A stretch of 64,000 bases of DNA from Kitasatospora fiedleri (GCF_948472415.1 NZ_OX419519.1:4092001-4156000), one strand, 5' to 3'. Numbered from the stretch's first letter, positions 43,397 through 52,457 are shown. Numbers and translations: made by a program. Notes: a model not told the origin generated them from the letters alone.

Positions 43397-44743
43397 TCAG
43401 GCGGCCATCGCGGGCAGCGCGTGCAGGCGCTCCCGGAACTCGGCGACGGCGGGCTCGGTGGCGTGCGACTTGAGGTAGCCGTCGAACTTGGTGAGGCGGC
43501 TGACGGCGCGGACGGAGTGGACCTGGGTTTCGAGGAGACCGAGGCCGCGGTTGGCGGCGTCGAGGGCGCCGTCGAGGTCCTTGCCGGCGAGGCGGGCGGT
43601 GGCGAGGCGTCCGGCGCGGACGGCCTGGTCGCGGGGGACGGCGTGGTCGATGGAGGAGGCGAGGGCGCTGGTGGCGCGGTCGACCTGGCCGGCGCGGAGC
43701 ATGATCTTGCCCTCGGTGGAGCTGAGTTGGGCGTCGCCGTACCAGGAGAGCCAGCTGGGGAGTCGGTCGCCGCCGTTCCGGGCCCAGAGGTCGTGGGCGC
43801 GGTTGAGGGCGGAGCCGGCCTTCTGGTGCCGGCCGTCGCGGGACAGGCTCTCGGCGTGGTGGAGTTCGAGGTAGCTGCGGACGCCGGGCTGCATCGTCGC
43901 GGGGGTGTTGGCGAGCGCGGTCTCGACCTGGGCGACGCGCTCGGCCGGGTTGCCGGCGTCGGAGAGGTGGACGCCCATCTCGGCGAGGAGGAAGGCGCCG
44001 AGGGCGTCGTCGCCGATGGTCTTGGCGGCGCGGAGGGCGCCCAGGTAGTACTGCTGGCCGGCCGAGCGCAGGCCGCTGTCGTAGGCCATCCAGCCGGCGA
44101 TGTAGTTGACCTGGGCGGCGAGTCCGAGCAGGCGGGCTTCGACGGATTCGGTGTGGCGGCCCTGCTTGAGCAGGGCGGTGATGATGGCGAGGTCGCCGCG
44201 GGCCTGCTCGATGAGGCGGGCGCCGCCCATCTGGGCGTCCAGGGTCTGGAGGGTGGCGACCCGGGCGTCGAGGGTGTCGACCATGGAGTCGGTCACCTGG
44301 TCGCCGCTCAGGGCGGAGGCGAAGGCGGGGGAAGCGGCTGCCCAGCTGGCAGCGACAGCGGCCATGGAGGCCCCAGTGATGGTGAGAAAGCCGCGCCGAT
44401 CCATATGACCACTCCTGACCAGTTCCACCAGTACGTCCACGGTACCGGCCTTTGTCCAGGGCGCCGTGATGCCGGTCACCTCCCAGACGGGGAGCCACCT
44501 CGGCCACGGATTGGCAACCAGCGTAAGGGGGTTGACGCCGAGCAGGTCGGCCAGAACGTACTGCGCGTCCGGCTCGGGCTCCTGGCCCTGCTCCCACTTC
44601 CACACCAGCGTCCGGTTGGTCGCCAGGTGGATCTTCAGCTTGGCGCCGTGGTCGCACATCAGGCGTGCGAACTGGATCTTTCCCCATCCGCGTAACCGCA
44701 TCAGGTGGGTGAGCGGATGGACCGCCAGAACGTCTGAGTGCAT
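43397..44743 (-). CDS. XRE-type regulator with TPR-like C-terminal domain
   Basis: The 448-residue protein has an N-terminal HTH region (about 1-70: HPLTHLMRLRGWGKIQFARL and KWEQGQEPEPDAQYVLADLLG). A short MDRRGFLTITGASMAAVAAS hydrophobic segment resembling a Tat signal follows, then about 280 residues of helical TPR-like repeats. This architecture is common in streptomycete regulators of sporulation and secondary metabolism. It is divergent from the small-molecule operon and is its likely regulator. ATG 44743 is chosen; the frame opens further upstream. Confidence 0.85.
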   Translation of the reverse strand: MHSDVLAVHPLTHLMRLRGWGKIQFARLMCDHGAKLKIHLATNRTLVWKWEQGQEPEPDAQYVLADLLGVNPLTLVANPWPRWLPVWEVTGITAPWTKAGTVDVLVELVRSGHMDRRGFLTITGASMAAVAASWAAASPAFASALSGDQVTDSMVDTLDARVATLQTLDAQMGGARLIEQARGDLAIITALLKQGRHTESVEARLLGLAAQVNYIAGWMAYDSGLRSAGQQYYLGALRAAKTIGDDALGAFLLAEMGVHLSDAGNPAERVAQVETALANTPATMQPGVRSYLELHHAESLSRDGRHQKAGSALNRAHDLWARNGGDRLPSWLSWYGDAQLSSTEGKIMLRAGQVDRATSALASSIDHAVPRDQAVRAGRLATARLAGKDLDGALDAANRGLGLLETQVHSVRAVSRLTKFDGYLKSHATEPAVAEFRERLHALPAMAA

Positions 44744-44904
44744 CTCAACCCCCAGCGATTCATGACCTGTTGGTGAGCGTACTGCTACCCGCTGTGGCCG
44801 GGGCCGCATCGAGGAGAAACCCCTCAGAAACGTTCCGGGTTGCACGCCGGCGCGGCGACGCTGTACCGGCCCGCACGGCACCGGCACGAGGAAGGGGGAG
44901 AGCC

Positions 44905-45120
44905 GTGAACGCAGTTGAGAGCCCGTACGCGTCCCGAGGAGGAAGGCACCGGGGAGAGCGGCACGACCCGGTGGGAACCGCGCTCACCTTGCTGTGGGGG
45001 TTGGGCCACGTCGTGACGATCCTGCTGGTCGTGATCGCCGCCGACCACCAGCTGAGCACCGAGCACCCGGGTGCTGCACCGCCCGTGCGCGTTCTTCCTG
45101 ACCACAGCCCGGCTGCCTGA
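44905..45120 (+). CDS. Small single-pass membrane protein
   Basis: The 71-residue protein has one hydrophobic helix (TALTLLWGLGHVVTILLVVIAA). GTG 44905 has a strong ribosome site (GGGGGAG). It lies between the regulator and the AspH-type gene and is the first plus-strand gene of the island operon region. Unknown function. Confidence 0.55.
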   Translation: MNAVESPYASRGGRHRGERHDPVGTALTLLWGLGHVVTILLVVIAADHQLSTEHPGAAPPVRVLPDHSPAA

Positions 45121-45249
45121 GCGCGAGCCCGCACCACTGCTGCGGTCCGACCACGTGGACGGCGAGCGGCTCCGAGCGGCAGGCCCGCCCGAACTGCCCC
45201 GTCCACCTGCACACCGGCCCCACCGCGGGCCGGCAACGGGAGGGAACCG

Positions 45250-46083
45250 ATGGAGAGCACACTCACCGCGCTGGCCGGGCAGATCGCCCAGCTGGCGTCC
45301 GTGGACGCCGCCCAGTGGGAGCGGATGCGCCACGAAGCACTGACTGCCCAGGCCCCCTGGAAGGCGGAGTACGGCGCCTACCAGTCCGGGGGCTGGTGGA
45401 CCACCTCGCTGATGAACGCCTCCGGTGACGCCGCCGACGTCAGGATCGGCGACTGCGCCGCCCGCCCGACCGAGCTGCTGGAGCGGATGCCCGCCACCGC
45501 CGCGTACCTCGCCGACCTCGGGCTGAACTACATGTGGGTGCGGCTCGCCCGGCTGGAGGGCAACGCCTTCCTCTGGGAGCACCGCGACTACGACGAGCTC
45601 GACCAGGTCGAGCGGCACCGGCTGCACATCCCGCTGCACACCAACAGCTCCGCCTTCCTGGTGACCGGCGGCACCAAGGTGCACCTGGCCGGCGGCCGGA
45701 TCTGGCGGCTCACCCCGACCTACCCGCACGGGGTGTGCAATCTGCTCGGCCCGGACCGGATCCACCTGATCGCCGACGTCTACGCGGACGAGGCGTACCA
45801 GCAGTTGGCCCGACGTCCCTCGCTCCACCCGGCGGTCGCCGCCGCGCTGCCCGCCGCCAGTCGGACGGTCCTGGCCGAGCGCCTGGAGACCGCCCGCACC
45901 ATGGCCCGGCTGGGCTACACCGAGGCGGCCGAGCGGATGCTGCTGCGGCTCTTCTACACCTACGCGCTGCCCGAGGGGGCGGCCTACGACCTGATCGCGG
46001 AACTGCACACCTCTCTCGGCGACTTGGCGGCCGCGGCCCGCTGGACGGCGGCCAAGTCCCGCCTCCTCGCCCTGTCCGCCTGA
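45250..46083 (+). CDS. Aspartyl/asparaginyl beta-hydroxylase-like 2-oxoglutarate oxygenase
   Basis: The 277-residue protein has an AspH-type core. EHRDYDE supplies the HxD iron ligands, HRLHIPLHTN follows, and YPHGVCN gives the second His; a likely 2-OG Arg is in PDRIHL. The C-terminal 80 residues are helical and TPR-like. These enzymes hydroxylate Asp, Asn or small amino-acid derivatives. GGGAGGGA precedes the ATG. It leads the operon of nucleotide-handling enzymes. Confidence 0.82.
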   Translation: MESTLTALAGQIAQLASVDAAQWERMRHEALTAQAPWKAEYGAYQSGGWWTTSLMNASGDAADVRIGDCAARPTELLERMPATAAYLADLGLNYMWVRLARLEGNAFLWEHRDYDELDQVERHRLHIPLHTNSSAFLVTGGTKVHLAGGRIWRLTPTYPHGVCNLLGPDRIHLIADVYADEAYQQLARRPSLHPAVAAALPAASRTVLAERLETARTMARLGYTEAAERMLLRLFYTYALPEGAAYDLIAELHTSLGDLAAAARWTAAKSRLLALSA

Positions 46084-46123
46084 CCTGCCGCCGACGTCAC
46101 CGAAGCTCTGGAAGGAGAAGTAC

Positions 46124-46996
46124 ATGCCCACCCTGCAACTGGCCGAGATCACCCAGGCCAACCGGCCCGCGCAGCTGCCGCTGCTGTCGAAGCTCTCCGA
46201 CACCCTGGCCGCCTCCCCGGCCGTCACCCACCTGATGGTGCGCGGCTCGCTGGCCCAGGGCACCGCCGACCGGCTCTCGGACGTCGACTTCGTGGTCGGC
46301 GTCCGCGACGGCCAACTCCCTTCCTTCGTCCAGACGCTGGACGTGCTGATGTCCGTCGAGGCGGGTGCCCTGCTGCCCGGCTGGCGGGACACGATCGTCG
46401 CCGACCTCGGCGGGGTGGGGACGGTCTTCCTCGTCCCGGACGAGGGCCGGCTCCACCAGATCGACCTGTACCTCGTGCCCGCCTCCCGCGTCCCGCGCCT
46501 GCGGGAGACGGTCAGCACGGCGGTCATCCTCGACCGCGCGCCCGAGCCGGCGCCCGCGCAGGACATCGCCGTGGCCGAGAGCTACGTGCACGCGTTCCTC
46601 GCCCGGCCGCGCACCTGCGGCGAGCTGCTGATCGAGCACCTGGTGCTGGCCGTGCTCCTGCACAAGCGGATCAAGCGCGGTCAGCGGTTCGTCGCGTACG
46701 TCGAGTGGCACCGGCTGCACACCGCGACGAAGGACCTGATCAAGGCCGCCCTCGCCCCGGCGTCCAGGTTCTGGGGCTGGTACCAGCTGCGCGAGGAGAT
46801 CGCCGCGACCCCGATCGGCCGGGCCTGCCTCGGCGACCTGGACGCCGCGATCAGCGGCCCGGCGATCCCGCTGGCGGCCGACGTCGACGCGGCGGTCGAA
46901 CGCGTGCTGGGGCTGGTGGAGCGCGCCTGCCCGCAGGCCCTCGACGGGCTGCACGACGCCGTCGCCGCGTACCGCACCTACCAGGAGCTGGCGTGA
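46124..46996 (+). CDS. Nucleotidyltransferase domain protein
   Basis: The 290-residue protein has the Pol-beta-fold signature MVRGSLAQGTADRLSDVDF (GS-x-D-x-D), and LHQIDLYLVP supplies the third acidic residue. The size is like aminoglycoside (AadE/ANT-type) adenylyltransferases. It probably transfers a nucleotide to a small molecule. GGAAGGAG precedes the ATG, and the stop overlaps the next GTG by four bases. Confidence 0.82.
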   Translation: MPTLQLAEITQANRPAQLPLLSKLSDTLAASPAVTHLMVRGSLAQGTADRLSDVDFVVGVRDGQLPSFVQTLDVLMSVEAGALLPGWRDTIVADLGGVGTVFLVPDEGRLHQIDLYLVPASRVPRLRETVSTAVILDRAPEPAPAQDIAVAESYVHAFLARPRTCGELLIEHLVLAVLLHKRIKRGQRFVAYVEWHRLHTATKDLIKAALAPASRFWGWYQLREEIAATPIGRACLGDLDAAISGPAIPLAADVDAAVERVLGLVERACPQALDGLHDAVAAYRTYQELA

Positions 46997-47592
46997 ACGC
47001 ACTCCACCTCGCGGGCCCGGCCACCGTCCGGGCCCGCGAGGGTCTGACCGCCGTGTTCTTCGGCGGCGTCGTCCCCGCCTCGGCCGAGGAGGAAATGCTG
47101 GCCGAGGAGATCGGCCGGACGCTCGGCGGCACCGGGTACCAACTGCTGCACGGCGGCTACAACGGCCTGATGGAGGCCGCCGCCCGCGGGGCCGCCTCGC
47201 AGGGCACCGCCGTCACCGCGGTCACCCTGATCGGCAAGCACGACGAGTGGGGCGCGTTCAACCCGCACGCCACCATGTCCGTCCACCTGCCCGACCTCGG
47301 CGCCCGGCTCAACCACTACCTGGAGAACGCCGACCTGGTTGTCGCGATGGGCGGCGGCGTCGGCACCCTGCACGAGCTGACCGCCGCGCTGTACTACGCC
47401 ACCACCGTCCGCCCGGTGCCGGTCTGCCTCGCCGGAGCGGCGGCCCTGCGCCTGCTCGCCTTCCTGCGCGGCGAGAAGTGGCTTTTCGAGACGCCCACCC
47501 GGCCGCTCGGCTTCCTGTACACCGCCGAGAGCGCCGAGGAATTCCGGGCCCTGCTCGGCGCGCTCGACGCCAGCCCGATCGGAGGAGCATGA
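46993..47592 (+). CDS. LOG-family/TIGR00725-like nucleotide-binding protein
   Basis: The 199-residue Rossmann-fold protein has AVFFGGVVPAS near the N-terminus, LLHGGYNGLMEAAARGA and the MGGGVGTLHEL motif (usually PGGxGTxxE, here with MGG). LOG enzymes cleave the base from nucleoside 5'-monophosphates; related SLOG domains sense nucleotides in defence systems. Both its start and stop overlap neighbours by four bases. Confidence 0.85.
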   Translation: MNALHLAGPATVRAREGLTAVFFGGVVPASAEEEMLAEEIGRTLGGTGYQLLHGGYNGLMEAAARGAASQGTAVTAVTLIGKHDEWGAFNPHATMSVHLPDLGARLNHYLENADLVVAMGGGVGTLHELTAALYYATTVRPVPVCLAGAAALRLLAFLRGEKWLFETPTRPLGFLYTAESAEEFRALLGALDASPIGGA

Positions 47593-48140
47593 CCACCCGC
47601 CGCACCGAGGCCGGCCTCGCCGCCCGGCTCGCCGAGACCGCCTGCGTGAGCGCCCCCTTCAGGCTCTCCGACGGCACCCAGCTGAGCACCTACTTCGACG
47701 AGTTCCGTCTCGCCTCCGACCCGGCGCTGCTGCGCGACACCGCCAGGGCGCTGGCGCACCTTGTCCCTGTCGATGCCCAGGCCCTGGCCGGCATCGAGCT
47801 GGGCGGCATCCCGCTGGTCGTCGCACTGTCGGCCGCCACCGGTCTGCCCGCCGTCTTCGTGCGCCGTCTGCCGAAGCTGTACGGCTCGCACCGGCAGATC
47901 GAGGGCACCGACATCACCGGCCTGCGCACCGTCCTGGTCGACGACGTCGTCCGCTCCGGCAGCCAACTCCTCACCATGGCAAGGACGCTGCGGATGGCCG
48001 GCAGCCCGGTCACCGACGCGATGTGCGTGCTGGAGCGCCCGCTCGGCGGCCGGGCGGTGCTGGCCGAACACCGGGTCACCCTCCACCCGTTGCTCACGGA
48101 GGCGGAGCTGCCAGTGCGGCACTCCAGCGGTGCCGCGTGA
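47589..48140 (+). CDS. PRPP-dependent phosphoribosyltransferase (PyrE-like)
   Basis: The 183-residue type I phosphoribosyltransferase has the PRPP loop TVLVDDVVRSGSQ and IELGGIPLVVAL upstream, as in orotate phosphoribosyltransferases. The island location and tight operon suggest it transfers a base or base-like molecule in a special pathway rather than UMP synthesis. Start ATG overlaps the previous stop. Confidence 0.85.
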   Translation: MTTRRTEAGLAARLAETACVSAPFRLSDGTQLSTYFDEFRLASDPALLRDTARALAHLVPVDAQALAGIELGGIPLVVALSAATGLPAVFVRRLPKLYGSHRQIEGTDITGLRTVLVDDVVRSGSQLLTMARTLRMAGSPVTDAMCVLERPLGGRAVLAEHRVTLHPLLTEAELPVRHSSGAA

Positions 48141-48805
48141 GCCGCGCCGTCCTCTTCGACCTCGACGGCGTGCTGCTGGACAGCCGAGACGCCCTCCTCG
48201 CCACGCTGGCCGGGTACGCGATGACGGTGCTCGGACGGCGGGTCACCACCGCCGACCTGCCCGCCGGCGCACACCTCGCCCCGCGCGACCAGGTGCTGGC
48301 GGCCCTCGGCCTCGACGGGCCGCTCCACGAGGAAGCCTGGGACGCGGCCACCGCCACCGCCGGCCTGCGCGCCGAGCCCTTCCCGTTCAGTGTCGGGACA
48401 CTCGCCGAGCTGCGCGCAGCCGGTGTGGCCACCGGGCTCGTCACCCTGCGCAGCCGCCGCCGGGTCGACTGGCTGCTCCCGCCTGACCTGCTGGCTCTGC
48501 TGGACACGGTCGTCTGCTTCGAGGACGCCCCGCCCAAGCCCGCGCCCGACGGGCTGCTGCTCGCGCTCGACCGGCTCGGTGCCGACCCGCGGGAGGCCGT
48601 GTTCGTGGGTGACACGGTGCTCGACGTGCGCGCCGCCTGGGCCGCGGGCGTCCGGGCCGTCGGCGTCGGCTGGGGCTACACCGAGCCCGAAGCCCTGGCC
48701 AGGGCGGGTGCCGAGGTGGTGATCCACCAGCCCGGCGGACTCGCCTCCGCGCTCCTCCTTCTGACGGGTGACCGGCAGCCGAACGACTACGCCAAGCGAT
48801 CTTGA
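48137..48805 (+). CDS. HAD family hydrolase
   Basis: The 222-residue haloacid-dehalogenase phosphatase has motif I VLFDLDGVLLDSR, motif II TLRSRR, motif III Lys in KPAPDG and motif IV VFVGDTVLDV. It probably removes a phosphate from the pathway product. GTG 48137 overlaps the preceding stop. It is the last of four coupled genes, followed by a structured leader and the AlaRS gene. Confidence 0.9.
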   Translation: MSRAVLFDLDGVLLDSRDALLATLAGYAMTVLGRRVTTADLPAGAHLAPRDQVLAALGLDGPLHEEAWDAATATAGLRAEPFPFSVGTLAELRAAGVATGLVTLRSRRRVDWLLPPDLLALLDTVVCFEDAPPKPAPDGLLLALDRLGADPREAVFVGDTVLDVRAAWAAGVRAVGVGWGYTEPEALARAGAEVVIHQPGGLASALLLLTGDRQPNDYAKRS

Positions 48806-48824
48806 CGCCGGACCCGCTACTGTT

Positions 48825-48967
48825 GGTTGCGCAGTCGCAGCGGACCGTTGCGTCCGGTCGTGGCTGCGCCACCTCAGAGCGATGGTCTGGAGTCATGGTC
48901 TACACCGTGGGGGCGCGAGCTATCTGCGCCGAGCTGGAGAACTGAGAACCACTCAGTCCTCGTTCTC
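48825..48967 (+). promoter_or_regulatory. Structured leader upstream of the island AlaRS gene
   Basis: Three stems can form: 48825-48834 with 48864-48873 (one mismatch), CGGAC/GTCCG inside it (48841-48845 with 48852-48856), and ACTGAG/CTCAGT at 48941-48946 and 48952-48957, flanked by GAGA/TCTC. No T-box consensus was found. This may be a regulatory leader. Confidence 0.35.
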
Positions 48968-49031
48968 GGCCCGGCTCGGCGTGTGAACACCCCCCACCTC
49001 TCCCACGACTCCCCGTGAGGGCCATACCGCC

Positions 49032-51722
49032 ATGCGCTCGACGCAGATCCGCTCCACCTTCCTGGACTTCTTCACCTCCCGCGGCCACCGCCAGGTCCCG
49101 TCCAGCCCGCTGATCCCCTCCGACCCGACGCTGCTACTGGCCAACGCCGGCATGAACCAGTTCAAGCCCTACTTCCTGGGCGAGGTCACCCCGGAGTACC
49201 CGCGCGCCACCACCATCCAGAAGTGCGCCCGCACCTCCGACATCGACAACGTCGGCCGCACCAACCGGCACGCCACGTTCTTCGAGATGATGGGCAACTT
49301 CTCCTTCGGTGACTACTTCAAGGCCGACGCCATCGCCTTCGCCTGGGAACTCCTCACCCAGGGCTGCAACTTGGAGAAGGACCGGCTCTGGATCACCGTC
49401 TACGAGGACGACGACGAGGCCGAGCGGCTCTGGCGCCGGATCGGCGTCCCCGCCGACCGGATCCAGCGCCTGGGCATGGAGGACAACTACTGGTCGATGG
49501 GCGTCCCCGGACCGTGCGGGCCCTGCTCCGAGGTCAACTACGACCGCGGACCGGCCTTCGGCCGCGAGGGCGGCCCCGCCGTTGACGGCGAGCGCTACAT
49601 GGAGATCTGGAACCTCGTCTTCATGCAGTACCAGCGCGGCGAGGGCGACAAGAAGGGCGACTTCCCGATTCTCGGCGAACTCGCCCAGCAGAGCATCGAC
49701 ACCGGCCTCGGCCTCGACCGCCTCGCCGCGATCCTCCAGGGAGTCGAGAACGTCTGCACCACCGATCTGCTCCTGCCCACCCTCAAGACCGTGCAGGAAC
49801 TCGCCGGCCGTGACTACCCCGGCACCGGCGAGCAGAAGACCTCCTTCCAGGTCGTCACCGAGCACGCCCGCTCGATCGCCTTCCTGATCGCCGACGGCGT
49901 GCTGCCCGCCAAGGACGGCCGCGGCTACGTCCTGCGCCGCCTGATGCGCCGCGCGATCCGCCACGCCCGACTGCTCGGCATCGACGGCCCGGTCCTGCCC
50001 GCCACCACCGCGAGCGTCATCGGCAACCTCGGCGACGTCTGGCCGGAACTGCGCGCCCAGTCCGCGCTGATCGAGCAGGTCGTCGCCGCCGAGGAGGAGT
50101 CCTTCACCCGCACCCTCACCCAGGGCACCCGGCTGCTGGACGCCGCCATCACCCACACCCGCACCAGCGGCTCCACCTCCCTCGCCGGGGACACCGCCTT
50201 CGAACTTCACGACACCTACGGCTTCCCCGTCGAGCTGACCGTCGAGGCCGCCCGCGACGCCGGCCTGAGCGTCGACGAGGACCGCTTCGCCGCCCTACTC
50301 ACCGAGCAGCAGCAGCGCGCCAAGACCGGCGGCAAGGCGAAGACTGCCGAGGCCCTGCGCCGCCAGGACACCTACCGCGAACTGTCCGCCCGTCACGGCC
50401 GCACCGACTTCGTCGGCTATGACCGCCTCACCGCGGAGGCCACTGTCCTCGGCGTGATCGCCGACGGCCTCCTCGCGTCCGGTGCCGAGCAGGGCCGGAC
50501 GGTCGAGGTGGTGCTCGACCGCAGCCCGTTCTACGCGGAGTCCGGCGGCCAGGTCGGCGACACCGGCACCGTCCGCACCGCCGACGGCGCCGTCCTGCAG
50601 GTCCTGGACACCAAGCTCGGCCTGGAGGGCTTCCAGGTCCACACCGTGCGCGTCCTCGACGGCGAACTCCGCAGCGGCCAGGCCGTCGAGGCCCTCGTCG
50701 ACGGCCCGCGCCGGGACGCCGTGGCGCGCTCGCACTCCGCCACCCACGTCCTGCACGCCATGCTCCGCCGCACCCTCGGCGACCACGCCCGCCAGCACGG
50801 CTCCCTCGTCGACGCCGGACGGCTCCGCTTCGACTTCTCCCACTTCTCCGCCCTCGACCCCACCCAGCTCGCCGCCCTCGAAGCCCTCGTCAACGACCAC
50901 CTCCTCGACGACCCCGACGTCCGCGTCTGGCACGCCACCCGCTCGGAAGCCGAAGCCGCCGGAGCGACCGCCCTGTTCGGCGAGAAGTACGGCGACCACG
51001 TCCGCATCGTCGACATCGGCGACTTCTCCCGCGAACTCTGCGGCGGCACCCACGTCGGCCACGGCTCCAACGCCGGCCCCGTCCGCATCCTCGGCGAAGC
51101 CTCCATCGGCTCCAACCTCCGCCGCATCGAAGCCCTCACCGGCCGCGACGCCCTCACCTACTACGACACCGAACGCCGCCTCCTCGACGAACTCGCCACC
51201 CTCCTCGGCACCCGCCCCAAGGACGCCCCCGAAGCCCTCCGCAAGCGCCTCGACGCCCTCGCCACCGCTCAGCAGGAACTCGGCCGCCTCCGCGACACCG
51301 AACTCCGCACCCGCGCCCAGCAGCTCGCCGCGGTCGCCCGCACCGTCACCGGCGGCCGGATCGTCACCGAAAAGGTCACCGGCCTCGGCCCCGAAGAACT
51401 CCGCACCCTGACCACCCACACCGCCGACCTCCTGGGCACCGACCGCGCCGTCGTCGTCCTCGGCACCGAACACGACGGCAAGGCCCTCCTCGCCGCCGCC
51501 ATCACCCGCACCCTCCACGCCACCGGCACCCAGGCCAGCCGGATCCTCGTTCTGGCCGCCCGCACCGTCGGCGGCGGAGCCGGCGGCAAGGGCCCAGTCG
51601 CCAGCGCCGGCGGACGCCACACCGGGGCGCTCGACGAGGCCCTCGCCGTTGCTGGCCAGGAGGCTGCACAACACCTTGACCGCTACGGGTCGTCCACCGT
51701 CGCCGAGGTTCTCGGCCGCTGA
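49032..51722 (+). CDS. Alanyl-tRNA synthetase, island copy
   Basis: The 896-residue enzyme is complete. The class II catalytic core includes LLLANAGMNQFKPYFLG and VPGPCGPCSEVNYDRG; the editing domain has HSATH (His568, His572) and CGGTH (Cys670, His674). A C-Ala/DHHA1 domain ends in GGGAGGKGPVASAGGRH. The N-terminus (MRSTQIRSTFLDFF) differs from the MESAEIRRRWLRFF that I recall for the housekeeping streptomycete enzyme, and it is not in the usual alaS neighbourhood. It is therefore likely a second, horizontally gained AlaRS, possibly a resistance or accessory enzyme for the upstream operon. Confidence 0.88.
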   Translation: MRSTQIRSTFLDFFTSRGHRQVPSSPLIPSDPTLLLANAGMNQFKPYFLGEVTPEYPRATTIQKCARTSDIDNVGRTNRHATFFEMMGNFSFGDYFKADAIAFAWELLTQGCNLEKDRLWITVYEDDDEAERLWRRIGVPADRIQRLGMEDNYWSMGVPGPCGPCSEVNYDRGPAFGREGGPAVDGERYMEIWNLVFMQYQRGEGDKKGDFPILGELAQQSIDTGLGLDRLAAILQGVENVCTTDLLLPTLKTVQELAGRDYPGTGEQKTSFQVVTEHARSIAFLIADGVLPAKDGRGYVLRRLMRRAIRHARLLGIDGPVLPATTASVIGNLGDVWPELRAQSALIEQVVAAEEESFTRTLTQGTRLLDAAITHTRTSGSTSLAGDTAFELHDTYGFPVELTVEAARDAGLSVDEDRFAALLTEQQQRAKTGGKAKTAEALRRQDTYRELSARHGRTDFVGYDRLTAEATVLGVIADGLLASGAEQGRTVEVVLDRSPFYAESGGQVGDTGTVRTADGAVLQVLDTKLGLEGFQVHTVRVLDGELRSGQAVEALVDGPRRDAVARSHSATHVLHAMLRRTLGDHARQHGSLVDAGRLRFDFSHFSALDPTQLAALEALVNDHLLDDPDVRVWHATRSEAEAAGATALFGEKYGDHVRIVDIGDFSRELCGGTHVGHGSNAGPVRILGEASIGSNLRRIEALTGRDALTYYDTERRLLDELATLLGTRPKDAPEALRKRLDALATAQQELGRLRDTELRTRAQQLAAVARTVTGGRIVTEKVTGLGPEELRTLTTHTADLLGTDRAVVVLGTEHDGKALLAAAITRTLHATGTQASRILVLAARTVGGGAGGKGPVASAGGRHTGALDEALAVAGQEAAQHLDRYGSSTVAEVLGR

Positions 51723-51821
51723 GCATGTCCACCAGGCCGTCGAGCGCCCGATCTCCTTCCGGACGGGCGCTCGATCGCGTGGGCGACCCGGCGGACGACG
51801 CTTTCGGGCCGCCGAAACTCG

Positions 51822-52457
51822 GTGGACGATGCCACTACCGTGGAACACATGGGCTGGTCGCTGGGATACCTGACACCGCGTGAACCAGAGCTGCTGGAAG
51901 GGCTATTCATGTCGTCCGGCCGAGCACTGCACTTGGCTAACTCGTTCGAGGCGAAGTGCAAGTACGTGCTGCGCATCGGCAACATGGTGAAGACGTACGA
52001 GGCCGATCCAGTGGCGACCCTGCAGGACGCCATCGCGGCGCTGCCGGCGGACAAAATGCTCGGCGAGACTCTGCGCGACCTGGGGCGTCATTTGGCGCAC
52101 GCCAGGTCATGGGACGTGAACGTGCTCGACAAGGCTCGCAAGGCCCGCAACTTCATTGCGCATGAGGGTGCTGACATCGGTCACATGAACAGTGCGAGTG
52201 CGCGCAGAATCCTTGATCGCGTGTCGCTTCTGCGAACGGCCGTAACGGATCTGACTTTGGGTGACAACGTCGTCTCGCAGTGGGTGTTCGGGATCGAGGA
52301 GCCCCGTGCCCCGTTGCCCGTGTATCTCATTGAGGCGTACCCGCAGATGGTTGACGACTGGGTGTTCGGGCACTTCGGCGAACTGCTCAGCACCGACAGC
52401 CCGGCCGAGCAGGGTACGGACAGCCAGCTTGGCGACGCTCCGGCCGTAGGGGAGTAG
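51822..52457 (+). CDS. HEPN-motif protein (putative RNase)
   Basis: The 211-residue, mostly helical protein has KARNFIAHEG: R109-x4-H114 from GTG 51822, the R-x4-6-H signature of HEPN RNases used in toxin and defence systems. ATG 51849 is an alternative start with a better ribosome site (GGA). Its codons are less GC-rich than the island operon genes. It lies 99 bp after the AlaRS gene, and its partner or target is unknown. Confidence 0.62.
   Translation: MDDATTVEHMGWSLGYLTPREPELLEGLFMSSGRALHLANSFEAKCKYVLRIGNMVKTYEADPVATLQDAIAALPADKMLGETLRDLGRHLAHARSWDVNVLDKARKARNFIAHEGADIGHMNSASARRILDRVSLLRTAVTDLTLGDNVVSQWVFGIEEPRAPLPVYLIEAYPQMVDDWVFGHFGELLSTDSPAEQGTDSQLGDAPAVGE

Noticed and set aside
48806..49031. 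T-box riboswitch before the island alaS
   Set aside because: No T-box consensus or antiterminator sequence is present; only generic stems are seen.
46124..52457. HEPN-MNT toxin-antitoxin pair formed by the nucleotidyltransferase (46124) and the HEPN protein (51822)
   Set aside because: They are 5 kb apart with four genes between them, and the nucleotidyltransferase is the size of antibiotic adenylyltransferases, not of small MNT antitoxins.
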